64,000 bases of DNA from Dyadobacter frigoris (GTDB taxonomy: Bacteria > Bacteroidota > Bacteroidia > Cytophagales > Spirosomataceae). The notes under the pieces are model-generated. The model ran no database searches. It had not been told where the DNA came from and saw nothing but the letters and a program-made list of their open reading frames with translations. The stretch lies in the NCBI RefSeq assembly GCF_005280585.1, contig NZ_SZVO01000002.1, forward strand, positions 319,005 to 383,004, in the 5' to 3' direction. How positions within the stretch are numbered: the stretch's first letter is position 1; every line of letters starts with the position of its first letter. The position numbers and the translations under genes are program-made. This document shows positions 53,101 through 61,263 of the stretch, piece after piece.

Positions 53101-53209
53101 TTAAGAATAAACTTATTTGGCAGCATTTAAGAGAAAGAGCCCTTCCTTTGGAGTAAAGAGCTTTAAAACGACCAGACAACGTCTGGCCACAATAGGAAAA
53201 TTTCATCAT
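50132..53209 (-). CDS. SusC/RagA-type TonB-linked outer-membrane transporter
   Basis: A 1025-residue receptor. A long signal peptide (about 48 residues, ending AAYAQ) precedes a carboxypeptidase D-like domain (GKVTDLKGAGLPGVSITVKG) and a TonB-box-like ALEEVVVVGYGTAKRKDVTGSV. The plug contains LQAIQGRVAGLTI, SPTVRLRGYTS and SDPLYVVDGI, followed by SIYGSRAANGVIIITTK. The barrel ends in RSFQLGVNLTF. Two ATGs stand side by side at the start. No sigma/anti-sigma pair is present nearby, so control differs from TonB-signalling receptors. It works with the SusD-like protein downstream. Confidence 0.94.
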   Translation of the reverse strand: MMKFSYCGQTLSGRFKALYSKGRALSLKCCQISLFLMLLAITSAAYAQEVPVTGKVTDLKGAGLPGVSITVKGTTKGANSDMDGNYTISAEKNGTLVFSFIGFTSKEVVIGNQSKIDVLLSDDVKALEEVVVVGYGTAKRKDVTGSVQSVSSKDFNAGINPNPLQAIQGRVAGLTITQPNGDPNTSPTVRLRGYTSLAGGSDPLYVVDGIIGVPIATISPTDIESMDVLKDASASAIYGSRAANGVIIITTKRGKSGKATVTFNNYVGVDVISNNLKLLDGPGYIAEVTRIKGAASLADSQRFPKDAAGNNYNTDWWDQISRRGVTNSHDLAISGGSPTFSYRGSINYTNRNGIIKNTGFDRMTGRINLDQKALDNRLNIQYSLSYTNTNSDLTDNGILANATLFLPTLPVKNADGTNYEIPGAFDLNNPVAMQQNEIFKREKNVLVGGVNMKYELFSGFVVGVNGAIKNDQEVNSQSRDRSVKAFQINNGLASRALATINDKLLELTATYTKGFGDKGSNFSVLGGYSYQNIINDGFGANNTQFVATGLGYNNLGLGAGSLILPSTSYVSSYKNKTTLASFFGRGTLNVNEKYNLTGTLRYDGSSKFGANNKWGLFPSVAGGWTISDESFFPKSNAFNYLKLRASWGKTGNSEGLVPYQSLQLYGPTTSYYDGSINNFLPGYAITQNTNPNLKWEVVQQVNLGLDFQFVKGRFTGSIDVFNKKTEDMLYKYSVPADGVKYFTNFIWANVGSMRNKGIELSFGGAVIEKDNFNWTSRVVGSYIKNSIISLKSNDFDSGIVRFNAFGGRGLSNVYASILTPGLPLGSFNNVGHFAGFDDKGQMLLQGKDGGAPVTNPADAQVGFKDNPQPYITGAWVNSFRYHKFDMSFQVRGVFGNKILNNLRSNLSIPGSILETNMLKSVSELPANFSTNALSSYWLEKGTYVRLDNWQIGYNLSLDSKYLTNARIYLGGNNLFIITKYRGVDPELEVKGDLNNSTSAPNSLGLDASGIYPKTRSFQLGVNLTF

Positions 53210-53269
53210 AGTTAGGTTAATTAATTAATTGTTTCTGCCACTATCCACTACTTACCAAAATATCACTTT

Positions 53270-53299
53270 TACTTAAAATAGCTAAATGTATACTTAAAA
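53270..53299. repeat. Direct repeat pair TACTTAAAA, 21 bp apart, before susC
   Basis: TACTTAAAA occurs at 53270-53278 and 53291-53299. The start-to-start distance of two helical turns suits cooperative binding by a dimeric regulator. It lies 61-90 bp upstream of the susC start. Confidence 0.45.
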
Positions 53300-53381
53300 C
53301 ACACGTATATACCTAATTTCAGAACTAATAGGAATATTATGTAAATAGTTATCTAAATTAATATAAATAGTTGAGATATTA

Positions 53382-53389
53382 CAAATATA
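53382..53389 (-). promoter_or_regulatory. Possible -7 element of susC
   Basis: CAAATATA on the plus strand reads TATATTTG leftwards, matching TAnnTTTG. It would give a leader of about 165 nt. No good -33 element is visible, so the call is weak. Confidence 0.3.
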
Positions 53390-53600
53390 ACATCAATAGA
53401 ATTTTTTTATTAATCGAAATTTCATTTCAAGCGACTAATTAATACATTACGAATTACTTATTTGAAAATTTAAAATATCAATAAGGACGAACTTTAAATA
53501 CTCCTATTCAAACTTATTATTAAAAAAAGGAGTCTTTTACGCCTATATATTTCCGCAAACCTTTCAAAAAAAATTTCATGATTAGATCAGTGCTAGTTCG

Positions 53601-53608
53601 TAACTTTG
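53601..53608 (+). promoter_or_regulatory. TAnnTTTG -7 element of the FAD/Fe-S oxidoreductase
   Basis: TAACTTTG matches the -7 consensus and lies 31 bp before the ATG. A TTTC at 53574 is a poor -33 candidate. Confidence 0.45.
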
Positions 53609-53639
53609 GAGGAGTTTATTTTCAGTACCTTTTTAGTTT

Positions 53640-56624
53640 ATGGCACCGCATTCTTCCGTTGAAAATTCAGATCTACAATTATTAGCCACCCAGCTTACAG
53701 GTGATTTATACGATGACAATACCATGCGTACTTTGTACGCAACGGATGCATCTGCTTATCGGGAAATGCCTTTGGCCGTTGCCATTCCCAAAACACTGGA
53801 CGACATTAAAAAACTGATCGCTTATGCAACCAGTCATAAAATTTCACTTGTTCCCAGAACGGCGGGTACTTCGCTGGCGGGACAGGTTGTGGGAAGCGGA
53901 ATTATTGTAGATACTTCGAAGCATTTTACCAGAATTTTGGAAATTAATGCAGAAGAACAGTATGTCCGGGTTGAGCCTGGTGTCATACGCGATGAACTGA
54001 ATATGGCTTTAAAACCATACGGACTTTATTTCGGTCCGGAAACTTCTACGGCAAACCGTGCTATGATTGGCGGAATGGTTGGAAATAATTCCTGCGGATC
54101 CAATTCCGTAGTATATGGAAGTACGAGAGAACATTTACTGGAAGTAAAAGCAATTCTGGCCGATGGAAGCGAGGTAACCTTTGGCACAGAAAGTACTGCT
54201 GATTTTAAAAATAAACTATCAGATAGCACCGGCAAACTTTCTCTTGCAGATAAAATTTATTCTAAAACTTTTGAAATTTTATCTAATCCGGCAAACCAGG
54301 CAGAGATCAGAAAGGAATTTCCAAAACGCAGTGTGGAAAGACGGAATACGGGTTATGCGCTGGATATGCTTCTGGAAACCGAACTTTTTACGCCGTTCCC
54401 TGAAAACGACGTAAAACCGGTTCCTTTTAATATGTGTAAACTTATTGCGGGATCGGAAGGTACACTTTGTTTTCTGACAGAAATCAAATTAAACATCATT
54501 CCCCTTCCTCCAACTACACAAGGATTACTGTGCGCTCATTTTACTTCCATTGACGAAGCTTTAAGAGCCACAATTCTTGCATTAAAATATAAACCGCAGG
54601 CCGTTGAACTCATTGACAATTATGTTCTGGAATGTGCGGCTACGAATAAGGAACAAAAGGCAAATGCATTTTTTGTCCAAAATACGGAGGCAGGTGAATA
54701 TCCGGCTATCCTGGTTGTGGATCTTTCCAGAGAAACCAAGGAGGAAGTTGAATCATTAGCCGAAGCTTTAAGAGCAGATTTCATTAATGCCGGCATGGGT
54801 TATCATTATCCGCTTTTGTTTGGAGATGACACCAAAAAAATATGGACACTCAGAAAAGCCGGATTAGGTTTACTAAGTAATCTTCCGGGTGACGAAAAAG
54901 CAGTTGCGGTGATTGAAGATACTGCGGTGGATGTTTACGATCAGCCTCAGTATATTATTGAATTTAATGACATACTCAAAAAACATGGCATGTCAGCCGT
55001 GCATTATGCACATGCCGGTTCGGGAGAATTACATCTTCGTCCGATTATCAATTTAAAGACAAAAGAAGGTCATCAGCAATTCAGAACCATAGCGGAAGAA
55101 ATTGCCACGCTGGTTAAAAAATTCAAGGGCTCACTTTCGGGAGAACATGGGGATGGACGTTTACGCGGCGAATTTATTCCGCAGATGGTCGGTCAGCATA
55201 ATTATGAATTGTTCAAGGAAATCAAGCGTACCTGGGATCCTTATAATATTCTGAATCCGGGAAAAATCGTCGATACGCCTCCAATGGATAGCTTTTTGCG
55301 TTACGAGGCCGATCATATTGTACCTGAATTTAAAACTTATTTCCGTTTTAAGGATCAAACCATTTTGCAGCATGCTGAACAGTGCAACGGATCGGGTGAT
55401 TGCCGGAAAACTGAAATGAGCGGCGGAACGATGTGTCCAAGTTTTATGGCTACGCGGAATGAAAAAGATACAACGCGCGCAAGAGCCAATATTCTGCGGG
55501 AAATGCTGACAAATTCTCCCAAGGAAAACCGGTTTGACAATAAAGAAATCAAGGAAGTGTATGATCTCTGCCTGGCCTGCAAAGGTTGTAAGGGAGAATG
55601 TCCTTCCAATGTTGATGTTGCCAAACTGAAAATGGAATTTCTTCAGCATTATCATGATGAACATGGAGTTCCTTTGCGCTCATGGCTGATCGGTAATTTT
55701 TCAAAAATGAATGGCCTGGCGAGTTATGTACCCTGGGCGTACAATTTGATTTATAAAAATGCCCCGCTTCGGAAAATTGCGAATAGTATCGTAGGTTTTC
55801 ACCCTGAGCGTACAATGCCGTTATTAAAAAATACAACGCTTCGTGCCTGGTATGATAAAAGAGCGAAAACTAAAAAACCAGCCAGTCCGTCGGCTCGTCA
55901 GGTTTATCTTTTCTGTGATGAATTTACCAATTTTAATGATGTTGAAATTGGTATAAAAGCAATCACAGTTTTGGAAAAACTGGGTTATGAAGTTATTATC
56001 CCGAAACATGCTACTTCTGGCCGGCCCCAACTTTCCAAAGGATTGTTGAAAGACGCAAAGAAAATCGCCGAAGAAAATATTCGTTTGTTAAAAGATATAA
56101 TTTCTCATGATACGCCGCTAATTGGCATTGAACCATCAGCGATCTTAACTTTCCGTGACGAATATCCTGATCTTGTTCGGGAAGATATGGTTGAAGATGC
56201 AAAAAAACTTGCACTGAACGCTTTGCAGTTTGATGAATTTGTATCAAGGGAAATCGAGCTGAAACGTATTTCAAAAGATTCGTTCAGTAAAGAAAAACGG
56301 GTGATAAAATTACATGGACATTGTCAGCAAAAAGCAATTTCCAGTATGATCCCAACAAAAAGAATGCTTTCCTTACCGGAAAACTATACCGTTCAGCTTA
56401 TTCCTTCGGGATGCTGTGGAATGGCTGGATCTTTTGGCTATGAAAAAGAGCATTACGATATTTCCATGCAAATTGGAGAACTTGTGCTTTTTCCAGCGGT
56501 TCGGAAACAGGGTGATGATGTGATTATTGCAGCTCCCGGAACGAGCTGTCGTCACCAGATCCATGATGGTACAGGCCGCAAGGCGATGCACCCGGCGGAA
56601 ATACTGTTTGAAGCTTTGGTTTAG
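53640..56624 (+). CDS. FAD-linked and 4Fe-4S oxidoreductase (D-lactate/2-hydroxyacid dehydrogenase-like)
   Basis: A 994-residue fused enzyme. The N-terminal half is a PCMH-type FAD oxidase like GlcD/Dld: RTAGTSLAGQVVGSGIIVDTS, then GPETSTANRAMIGGMVGNNSCGSNS, and a substrate domain with HAHAGSGELHLRP. Two 4Fe-4S motifs follow near 585-650 (CNGSGDCRKTE with TMCPSF, and CLACKGCKGECPSNVD). A CCG/GlpC-like C-terminal region contains HGHCQQKA and SGCCGMAGSFGYEKE. Such fusions oxidise D-lactate, glycolate or D-2-hydroxyglutarate and feed electrons to quinone. It lacks a signal peptide and should be cytoplasmic, membrane-associated. It ends two bases from the convergent MFS gene. Confidence 0.9.
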   Translation: MAPHSSVENSDLQLLATQLTGDLYDDNTMRTLYATDASAYREMPLAVAIPKTLDDIKKLIAYATSHKISLVPRTAGTSLAGQVVGSGIIVDTSKHFTRILEINAEEQYVRVEPGVIRDELNMALKPYGLYFGPETSTANRAMIGGMVGNNSCGSNSVVYGSTREHLLEVKAILADGSEVTFGTESTADFKNKLSDSTGKLSLADKIYSKTFEILSNPANQAEIRKEFPKRSVERRNTGYALDMLLETELFTPFPENDVKPVPFNMCKLIAGSEGTLCFLTEIKLNIIPLPPTTQGLLCAHFTSIDEALRATILALKYKPQAVELIDNYVLECAATNKEQKANAFFVQNTEAGEYPAILVVDLSRETKEEVESLAEALRADFINAGMGYHYPLLFGDDTKKIWTLRKAGLGLLSNLPGDEKAVAVIEDTAVDVYDQPQYIIEFNDILKKHGMSAVHYAHAGSGELHLRPIINLKTKEGHQQFRTIAEEIATLVKKFKGSLSGEHGDGRLRGEFIPQMVGQHNYELFKEIKRTWDPYNILNPGKIVDTPPMDSFLRYEADHIVPEFKTYFRFKDQTILQHAEQCNGSGDCRKTEMSGGTMCPSFMATRNEKDTTRARANILREMLTNSPKENRFDNKEIKEVYDLCLACKGCKGECPSNVDVAKLKMEFLQHYHDEHGVPLRSWLIGNFSKMNGLASYVPWAYNLIYKNAPLRKIANSIVGFHPERTMPLLKNTTLRAWYDKRAKTKKPASPSARQVYLFCDEFTNFNDVEIGIKAITVLEKLGYEVIIPKHATSGRPQLSKGLLKDAKKIAEENIRLLKDIISHDTPLIGIEPSAILTFRDEYPDLVREDMVEDAKKLALNALQFDEFVSREIELKRISKDSFSKEKRVIKLHGHCQQKAISSMIPTKRMLSLPENYTVQLIPSGCCGMAGSFGYEKEHYDISMQIGELVLFPAVRKQGDDVIIAAPGTSCRHQIHDGTGRKAMHPAEILFEALV

Positions 56625-56626
56625 GA

Positions 56627-57871
56627 TTACTGTTCCACGTAATCCAAATCCTTTCCATACGTTTCCTCCATTTTCCAAAGCGAAAGTATCGCCAGTATAA
56701 AACAAACGATTCCAACACTTGCACCTGCCTGGAGAACACCCCAGTCAGGTTTCAGGAATTGAAAAACAGGTAATGTTAACAGTGTTGTCGCCCGGACATT
56801 GTTGGCAACCGAAGTTGTTACCGTTGCACGAAGATTGGTACCAAACTGTTCGGCTGTGGTGGTAAGAAACATGGCGATATAACCTATGGAAAAACCAAGC
56901 CAGCCGTAACAGCTATATAATGTTGTAGCAGAATTAATTCCTCCGTATAAAAGCACGACGACTCCGGCAAGTGTCATTAATAACATGATCAAGATGGCTT
57001 TCCGTCTTGATCGCAGCCACTGACTTAGAATACCGCTAAAAAAATCGCCGGTAACAATACCGATGTACGTATAAAGTACACAGCTTCCCGCCTGAATATC
57101 TCCCGGAACGCCTAAAGCTTTTGCAAATTCATTCCCAAAAGTCGCATAAATCCCAATGACCAGATAAGTTGGCAGAGCTATGCCCATACAACGCAGGTAG
57201 CGGATCAATTTTTCACGTTTTGTAAATATTTTCCACCATTGTACCGCTTTTGCTTTACTTTCTATCGCTTTTTCAAAAAGAAAAGATTCAAGAACGTTGA
57301 AACGCAGCACCAAAAGAACAAGTCCCATCCCTCCGCCAATAAAATAAGCGGTGCGCCAATCGGTAAGTTTTACTGCAAAAAATGCGGCAATTGCTCCGGC
57401 AAGACCAACGCTGGCAACGACGGAAGCGCCATAACCGCGTAAATGTTTTGGAAGAATTTCGGCGATTAAGGTAATACCCGCACCAAGTTCACCCGCAAGT
57501 CCAAGACCGGCTATAAAACGAAGCATTGCGTATACTTCAACATTATTGGTAAAACCACAGACAATATTTGCCAGGGAATACATCAGAATGGAGCCGAAAA
57601 GTACGGACCGCCTCCCCATTTTATCTCCCCATATTCCCCAGAAAAATCCACCGATCAATAATCCGGCCTGCTGCCAGTTATAAATTTTTGCCCCAATAGC
57701 AGAAATCTCTGCTTCCGACAAACCCAGTTCCCGCAAACTTGGTACTCTGACAATGTTGAATAACAGCAAATCATAAACATCAACAAAATAGCCCAGTGAA
57801 GCCACGATTACCGGCAATGAAAGTACAGTACGAAGAGCAGAAGTATTATTTGAAGCAGAAATTGAAGCCAT
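56627..57871 (-). CDS. MFS transporter (metabolite/sugar-acid type)
   Basis: A 414-residue permease with about 12 membrane segments. Loop 2-3 has GIWGDKMGRRSVLFGS, the MFS signature with Asp and basic residues. A second copy lies in the C-terminal half near LSQWLRSRRKAIL. FIAGLGLAGELGAGITLIAEILP marks helix 4-5 as in sialate, shikimate and aromatic-acid carriers of the SHS/ACS families. The substrate is not known; the neighbouring oxidoreductase on the opposite strand makes a hydroxyacid a possible guess only. Confidence 0.87.
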   Translation of the reverse strand: MASISASNNTSALRTVLSLPVIVASLGYFVDVYDLLLFNIVRVPSLRELGLSEAEISAIGAKIYNWQQAGLLIGGFFWGIWGDKMGRRSVLFGSILMYSLANIVCGFTNNVEVYAMLRFIAGLGLAGELGAGITLIAEILPKHLRGYGASVVASVGLAGAIAAFFAVKLTDWRTAYFIGGGMGLVLLVLRFNVLESFLFEKAIESKAKAVQWWKIFTKREKLIRYLRCMGIALPTYLVIGIYATFGNEFAKALGVPGDIQAGSCVLYTYIGIVTGDFFSGILSQWLRSRRKAILIMLLMTLAGVVVLLYGGINSATTLYSCYGWLGFSIGYIAMFLTTTAEQFGTNLRATVTTSVANNVRATTLLTLPVFQFLKPDWGVLQAGASVGIVCFILAILSLWKMEETYGKDLDYVEQ

Positions 57872-57933
57872 ATTTATTGATCAAAAATCTTATCGTAAGT
57901 AAAAGGAGTTGTCAGTATATAAAACAAATTCAC

Positions 57934-58344
57934 CTAATCATCTACCGGTTTTCTTCGCATGGATTTCACAGTCGATTTCCTTTGTTTCCCAGCCAGTCGT
58001 TCCAGCTTTGAAGCCAGTGTCGGACGGGTAGCTCTTCTTTTTTTCTGGACAAAAAATGCCTGTTGAATCAGTTTATTGAATTTCTCAACCACTTTATCTT
58101 TATTAGCTAACTGGGAACGTTCTGTTTGATGGTATATGACCAATACATTTTCATTCGTCAGTTTGGTACTCAGCTTTTCAATAAGTGTCTGTTTTTCTTC
58201 ATCTGTCAGCAATGCCGAATTTGGAATATCAAAACGCAGCTCCACTTTTGTTTCCACTTTATTCACATTTTGCCCTCCGCTCCCACCGCTTCTTGCCGTT
58301 TGGAAAACGAGCTCATTATGTAATTTTTCAGGATTTATCATCAT
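57934..58344 (-). CDS. arfB: Alternative ribosome-rescue factor ArfB (peptidyl-tRNA hydrolase)
   Basis: A 136-residue protein with the release-factor domain. The GGQ loop is ARSGGSGGQNVNKVETKVELRF near residues 17-39, followed by the helical part and a basic C-terminal tail (KLERLAGKQRKSTVKSMRRK) that enters the empty mRNA channel in stalled ribosomes. Size and tail distinguish it from the full-length RF1/RF2. The two ATGs at 58344 and 58341 are equally good. The palindrome TTAACACGTGTTAA lies 18 bp upstream. Confidence 0.9.
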   Translation of the reverse strand: MMINPEKLHNELVFQTARSGGSGGQNVNKVETKVELRFDIPNSALLTDEEKQTLIEKLSTKLTNENVLVIYHQTERSQLANKDKVVEKFNKLIQQAFFVQKKRRATRPTLASKLERLAGKQRKSTVKSMRRKPVDD

Positions 58345-58646
58345 TCAATTATAAAAATGTGTTAACACGTGTTAATGTGTATACCAATATAACCAGTTTT
58401 TACGCTTACAAAACGAATATAGTTCCGGTCGACTTTCTTTGCAAAGTCAAACAACAAAATGCAATAAACTGAAAATCAATAAATTAAAATGAAATATTAA
58501 AGAATTTATCAGGCAAATTTATTTTTCAAATATAATAAAGGCACAATTTTGGATGATTTCTCTACTTTAATCCTGATTAAACCTGTTTTAAATTTTCATG
58601 TCAAACAAACGATTTTAAACAAAGAAAACTATTAATCCATACGGCC
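58345..58646. other. 302-bp divergent intergenic region
   Basis: It holds overlapping palindromes near arfB (58359-58375). The remainder is AT-rich, and I see no convincing promoter for the DUF6600 gene on the right. Confidence 0.5.
58359..58375. promoter_or_regulatory. Overlapping palindromes before arfB
   Basis: GTGTTAACAC (58359-58368) and TTAACACGTGTTAA (58362-58375) are both perfect palindromes and overlap. They also form a direct repeat of GTGTTAA spaced by CAC. The site begins 15 bp before the arfB start codon, a suitable place for an operator. Confidence 0.45.
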
Positions 58647-60014
58647 ATGAACACCATGCATAAATTTCGGATACTGGGCTTGTCGCTTTTATTAATTGCA
58701 GGTATTTCGCTCGGAGGAAACTTACAAGCTCAGCCCGGAGTTTCTATTTCTTACCAAACTTTTTACAATGAACTGGCGCCGTACGGACGCTGGATCAACA
58801 CACCACAATATGGTTCTGTATGGACACCCAATGTAGACGCCGGATTTCAGCCTTATGGAACCAACGGATACTGGCAGGTAACAGATTATGGAAATACCTG
58901 GGTTTCGGATTACGACTGGGGCTGGGCACCTTTTCACTATGGCCGCTGGTCATTTGATGATTATAATGGCTGGTTCTGGATTCCCGGATATGAATGGGGC
59001 CCTGCATGGGTAAGCTGGCGTTCAGGTGGAGGCTATTATGGCTGGGCACCGATGGGACCTGGCGTTAATATCAATGTGTCCATCAATATTCCTTCATTCT
59101 GGTGGGTTTTTGTTCCGCAGCAATATATTTCAAGCCGTAATTGGAATAATTACTGGGTTCCCCGTGGCGGATATAACAATATCTACGGACGGACTACGAT
59201 CATCAACAACTATTACCGCAGCAACAACCGTTCGTATGTATATGGCCCGAGACGTGATGAAATTGAACGGGTGACCAGACGTCCTGTTGAAATCCGTCAG
59301 ATTGACCGTGACCGCAGAGGAATTGTAATGGGCGGCGACCGCGCGAACAGCAGAGGTTATGGAAATAACGGAGGCAGTTATGACAGATCACGTTCTTACG
59401 GTTCTGATAACAGAGGAAATAATGGCTACAATAATAACGGCAGAGGAGCGAGCGATTATAATTCCGGAAACAGAAACGGGAATAATGGACAATCAGGTAA
59501 CAGATCTTATTCAGGAAATGATAACCGGATTCCGGACAACCGTGTTCCCGACAACAGAAATGTGCCTGACAATAGAAATAGCAACGGCAACAATCCTTAT
59601 AACCAAAATCAGCCAAGCCGTTCCAATGAACGCTCAACGCCGGACCGAGGGTATTCCGCTCCGCAAAGAGGCGCACAGGATTATGGCAACCAAAGAGCAC
59701 AGGATCCATCGGTAGCTTATGGAAATAATGGAAACCGGGGTGGTGAAGCGCAACGTCAATCGCCAGCACCTGAACAAAATCGTTCGCGCTCTTATGACCA
59801 GCCAGGCAATTCAGGACGTTCAGAAAATTATGGCGGACAGAATCAGGGTCAGCAAAGATCTTCTGACAATGGAGCATCGATGCGATCTAATTCACCTGAA
59901 AGAAGTGGTGGAAGTGAATCACGAGGCGGAGGAGAATCCAGAGGCGGTGGAAGATCTAATGAAAGCCGTGGTGGCGGTGGCGGATCAGAAAGAGGCGGCC
60001 GTTCTCCAAGATAA
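58647..60014 (+). CDS. DUF6600-type protein with a long Arg/Gly/Asn/Ser-rich tail
   Basis: A 455-residue secreted protein with a signal peptide ending near NLQAQ. Residues about 30-170 are an aromatic-rich domain (FYNELAPYGRW, DYDWGWAPFHYGRW, YEWGPAWVSWRSGGGYYGWAPMG) of the DUF6600/YxWGxW type. The remaining about 250 residues are low-complexity, with many Arg, Asn, Gly, Ser and Tyr, and the repeated unit PDNR (four copies near 293-310). It is likely disordered and envelope-located. ATGs at 58647 and 58656 are both possible; the first is used. A hairpin terminator follows at 60031. Confidence 0.8.
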   Translation: MNTMHKFRILGLSLLLIAGISLGGNLQAQPGVSISYQTFYNELAPYGRWINTPQYGSVWTPNVDAGFQPYGTNGYWQVTDYGNTWVSDYDWGWAPFHYGRWSFDDYNGWFWIPGYEWGPAWVSWRSGGGYYGWAPMGPGVNINVSINIPSFWWVFVPQQYISSRNWNNYWVPRGGYNNIYGRTTIINNYYRSNNRSYVYGPRRDEIERVTRRPVEIRQIDRDRRGIVMGGDRANSRGYGNNGGSYDRSRSYGSDNRGNNGYNNNGRGASDYNSGNRNGNNGQSGNRSYSGNDNRIPDNRVPDNRNVPDNRNSNGNNPYNQNQPSRSNERSTPDRGYSAPQRGAQDYGNQRAQDPSVAYGNNGNRGGEAQRQSPAPEQNRSRSYDQPGNSGRSENYGGQNQGQQRSSDNGASMRSNSPERSGGSESRGGGESRGGGRSNESRGGGGGSERGGRSPR

Positions 60015-60030
60015 TTTTAAATTTGTAGTA

Positions 60031-60078
60031 TGAAAAATGCTCTTCGGGAGATTTATAGTCTTTCGAAGAGCATTTTCA
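60031..60078 (+). terminator. Intrinsic terminator after the DUF6600 gene
   Basis: GAAAAATGCTCTTCG-type arms at 60031-60046 and 60064-60078 pair over about 13 bases around a 17-nt loop and end in a T-run. It lies 17 bp after the stop codon. Confidence 0.8.
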
Positions 60079-60185
60079 GTAAATAATAAGTATATGCAGA
60101 TACTATTTTAACTTTTATTTAATATTCAAATTTAAAGGAATTGTATTAATTTTAACATAGTTCCAAACCTAGCATCTCGTTTTTA

Positions 60186-61205
60186 ATGGAAATCCAGTTT
60201 GATATTGAGTTTAAGGAAAGTGCGCCAAAGTATATGCAGATTATCAAATCGCTGCTGCTTGCAATTGGCAAAGGAAAACTGAAAAGAGGTGATAAAATCC
60301 CCTCTATCAATCAGTTGAGTGAGGAATACTTACTTTCAAGGGATACTGTTGAAAAAGCCTACCGTCATTTGATTAAAGATGGAGTTTTGGTTTCCGTTCG
60401 TGGAAAAGGATATTTTATCAACCGTGTTGATATCGAAACGACTTCCAGAATATTACTGGTTTTCAATAAAATAAGTAATTATAAAAAACAGATTTATAAT
60501 GCTTTTGTTGAAAATGTAGGCCGGAATATGATCGTTGATCTGCATATTCATCATTCCAACATCAATATTTTTTCAAATTTGATCAAAAACAGTTTGGGAG
60601 AATATGACTACTATGTAATCATGCCGCATTTTTATGACAATGAAGATGAAGCTGCCAAAATATTAAAACTGATTCCTGCGGAAAAACTGATTTTGCTGGA
60701 CAAGGATGTTGACCTGGACAATAGAAAACATTCCGCAGTTCACCAGAATTTTGAAAAAGATATTTTGTGCGCGCTGAACGAAGCCAATGATCTGCTGAGA
60801 GTTTATAAAAAGCTGATCCTGATTTTCCCTACCCTGATTCCTTATCCCAAAGAAATTATAAAAGGTTTTCGACTTTTTTGTATTCAGCAGCAGTTTGAAT
60901 TTGATATTATGTTTGAAACCGAGGAAAATACCAAGATTATCAAAGACGCAGCCTACGTTGTCATTGAAGAAACTGATCTGGTAAACCTGATCAAAAAATG
61001 TCGTGAACAAAATCTGGTGGTTGGCAAAGATGTCGGGATAATATCCTACAATGAAACGCCACTAAAGGAAATTCTTCTGGACGGCATTACGACCATTTCA
61101 ACGGATCATGAGCAGATGGGAAAAACGGCGGCCAGGCTTGTTATGGAAAACAAAACCGAGATTATAAAAAATCCCTTCACGCTTATCAGAAGAAAATCTT
61201 TATAA
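60186..61205 (+). CDS. GntR-family regulator with periplasmic-binding-protein-like sensor domain
   Basis: A 339-residue regulator. The N-terminal about 75 residues form a GntR winged helix: LKRGDKIPSINQLSEEYLLSRDTVEKAYRHLIKDGVLVSVRGKGYFI. The rest resembles LacI/PBP1-type sugar-binding domains (VGKDVGIISYNETPLKEILLDGITTISTD, then MGKTAARLVME near the end). This architecture is common for Bacteroidota sugar-catabolic regulators. It converges on rhaI with a 58-bp gap, so it probably regulates the L-rhamnose genes; the effector would be rhamnose or a derivative. No operator was identified. Confidence 0.85.
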   Translation: MEIQFDIEFKESAPKYMQIIKSLLLAIGKGKLKRGDKIPSINQLSEEYLLSRDTVEKAYRHLIKDGVLVSVRGKGYFINRVDIETTSRILLVFNKISNYKKQIYNAFVENVGRNMIVDLHIHHSNINIFSNLIKNSLGEYDYYVIMPHFYDNEDEAAKILKLIPAEKLILLDKDVDLDNRKHSAVHQNFEKDILCALNEANDLLRVYKKLILIFPTLIPYPKEIIKGFRLFCIQQQFEFDIMFETEENTKIIKDAAYVVIEETDLVNLIKKCREQNLVVGKDVGIISYNETPLKEILLDGITTISTDHEQMGKTAARLVMENKTEIIKNPFTLIRRKSL

Positions 61206-61210
61206 AAAAA

Positions 61211-61246
61211 GTCATTCCAAAGCATCAAAAGGCGCCTTAGAATGAC
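61211..61246. terminator. Terminator between the regulator and rhaI
   Basis: GTCATTC at 61211-61217 pairs with GAATGAC at 61240-61246. The interior contains the palindrome AAGGCGCCTT and several further weak pairs. It is less perfect than the other hairpins. Confidence 0.5.
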
Positions 61247-61263
61247 ATAAGTATTTTCAATAT

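Larger units (their letters stand above)
53210..53639. other. 430-bp AT-rich divergent intergenic region
   Basis: It separates susC (leftward) from the FAD/Fe-S oxidoreductase (rightward). It contains the direct repeats at 53270-53299, one possible leftward -7 box at 53382 and a good rightward -7 box at 53601. I see no gene in it. Confidence 0.5.

Noticed and set aside
59359..59715. Second plus-strand frame inside the DUF6600 tail
   Set aside because: It is a frame-shifted reading of the same repetitive DNA, with Ile/Met/Thr-rich sequence lacking any motif.
59203..59877. 224-residue minus-strand frame opposite the DUF6600 gene
   Set aside because: The repeats of the low-complexity tail keep the opposite frame open. 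The translation is Cys/His/Tyr-rich and meaningless.
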